From Acidimicrobiia bacterium (GTDB lineage: Bacteria; Actinomycetota; Acidimicrobiia; Spongiisociales; JAENVV01), in contig CP070681.1 in NCBI GenBank assembly GCA_020352575.1, positions 1,381,181-1,387,897 of the forward strand: a DNA stretch of 6,717 nucleotides. Reading direction: 5' to 3'. Made by a program: the position numbers and the translations under genes. Positions 6,207 to 6,717 of the stretch are shown piece after piece (position 1 is the first letter of the stretch; each line of letters opens with the position of its first letter). The notes beneath the pieces were generated by a model, which saw nothing but the letters and a program-made list of their open reading frames with translations, was not told the origin of the DNA and made no database searches.

Positions 6207-6294
6207 GATGCTCGAACGATTGGGTGCGCATGGCCGAAGCACCCGGCCTGGGCAGTCACCCGGTGGTCGCCGCGGTCCGTACGGGACGGTCGGG
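6207..6294 (+). other. Short spacer between cytochrome and META lipoprotein genes
   Basis: This is the only sizeable gap between genes in the window (about 88 bases if the next gene starts at 6295). I see no hairpin followed by a T-run, so no intrinsic terminator, and no clear -35/-10 promoter pair. The reading frame of the next gene is already open from 6202 with an ATG at 6208, so part of this stretch could be coding. Confidence 0.5.
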
Positions 6295-6717
6295 GTGAAC
6301 TCCTTGGGCGCGGCGTCGGTCGCACGTCGGTTGGTGGGCGTGCTGGTCTGTTTGGTGCTGCTCGGTGGGTGCGGGGGCACTCCCGAATCAGTCGACGGTC
6401 AATGGGTGTTCGTGGAGTTCTCCGTCGATGGCGAGACCAAGGACGTCGTGGTCGGCGAAAACGCCGGTCGACAGCCGTGGATCAGACTCGACTCGGGATC
6501 GATCCGGGGCAGTTCGGGCTGCAACAGCTTCTCGGGCTTCTATCTGTATTCCGAAGGGAGCCTCGAACTGGGGAGCGGGGGGACGCTCATGTGGTGTGGC
6601 GACCAGTCGGGGAGTCTCATGGAGTTCGAGTTCGCGTTCAGTCGGCTGATGGGCGAGCCGCTTGTGGTCTCGCGCAACGGGGGCCGCATGACGTGGGCCG
6701 GACCCGATGGCGTTTGG
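6295..6717 (+). CDS. META/HslJ-domain lipoprotein (3' end outside window)
   Basis: The frame runs to the last base without a stop, giving 141 residues from GTG 6295. A basic residue pair (R11, R12) and hydrophobic run VGVLVCLVLLGGC place a lipoprotein signal with lipid Cys at 26. The following region resembles the META domain of HslJ-type envelope proteins: DGQWVFVEF (34-42), the hallmark SSGCNSFSGFY (73-83), TLMWCGD (97-103) where the family has 'T-M-C', then MEFEFAFSRLM helix and a final RMTWAGPDG strand. In other bacteria such proteins are linked to envelope stress and resistance phenotypes; the molecular role is not settled. Start choice is uncertain: GTG 6295 has only weak GGGA upstream, TTG 6304 has GGGGTGA 5 bases before it, and ATG 6208 would add a 29-residue Arg/Gly-rich leader. 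It may be unrelated to the redox operon. Confidence 0.8.
   Translation, partial: MNSLGAASVARRLVGVLVCLVLLGGCGGTPESVDGQWVFVEFSVDGETKDVVVGENAGRQPWIRLDSGSIRGSSGCNSFSGFYLYSEGSLELGSGGTLMWCGDQSGSLMEFEFAFSRLMGEPLVVSRNGGRMTWAGPDGVW

Noticed and set aside
6274..6290. Possible hairpin around GTCCGTACGGGAC, with the CCGTACGG palindrome
   Set aside because: The stem is only four to five base pairs with a bulge and no T-run follows, so it is not a credible terminator; one short palindrome in GC-rich DNA is expected by chance.
1..6717. tRNA, rRNA, CRISPR, insertion sequence or attachment-site signatures
   Set aside because: I saw no direct or inverted repeat series, transposase motif or tRNA-like cloverleaf; almost all bases are covered by protein genes.

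Overview
The window reads as one stretch of a GC-rich bacterial chromosome in which every gene I can support lies on the + strand and most neighbours overlap or nearly touch. High GC, frequent GTG starts, Gly/Ala/Arg/Asp-rich proteins and lipoprotein-type signals fit an actinobacterium (perhaps an environmental, acidimicrobial-type lineage), but that assignment is inference from composition and protein style, not from a marker gene.

Layout. 1-957 is the C-terminal part of a molybdopterin (bis-MGD type) oxidoreductase catalytic subunit that starts upstream of the window. It is followed by its four-cluster ferredoxin-like electron-transfer subunit (957-1700), an NrfD/PsrC-type membrane quinone-interacting subunit (1703-3007), a 67-residue two-helix membrane protein of unknown role (3000-3203), a TorD/DmsD-type chaperone (3200-3856), and a soluble multi-cluster iron-sulfur protein (3853-5262) that appears to join an HdrA-like N-terminal segment, a ferredoxin module, an FlpD/MvhD-like module, a second ferredoxin module and a C-terminal CxxC...CxxC knuckle. 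Then come MobB for molybdenum cofactor maturation (5273-5818), a cytochrome c lipoprotein (5829-6206), and the start of a META/HslJ-domain lipoprotein (about 6295 to the window end, no stop reached).

How they work together. The first three genes form a complex-iron-sulfur-molybdoenzyme (CISM) module: the molybdenum subunit converts a substrate I cannot identify, the FeS subunit carries electrons, and the NrfD-type subunit exchanges them with quinone. The TorD-type protein should guard folding and cofactor insertion, and MobB supports making the dinucleotide form of the cofactor. The soluble FeS/FlpD-like protein and the cytochrome c lipoprotein are extra electron-transfer parts on opposite sides of the membrane. 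The most unusual item is the soluble FeS/FlpD-like protein, which looks like pieces of the heterodisulfide-reductase/hydrogenase electron-bifurcation apparatus without its flavin domain. The N-terminus of the molybdenum subunit (Tat signal or not) is outside the window, so the side of the membrane where catalysis occurs cannot be decided here.
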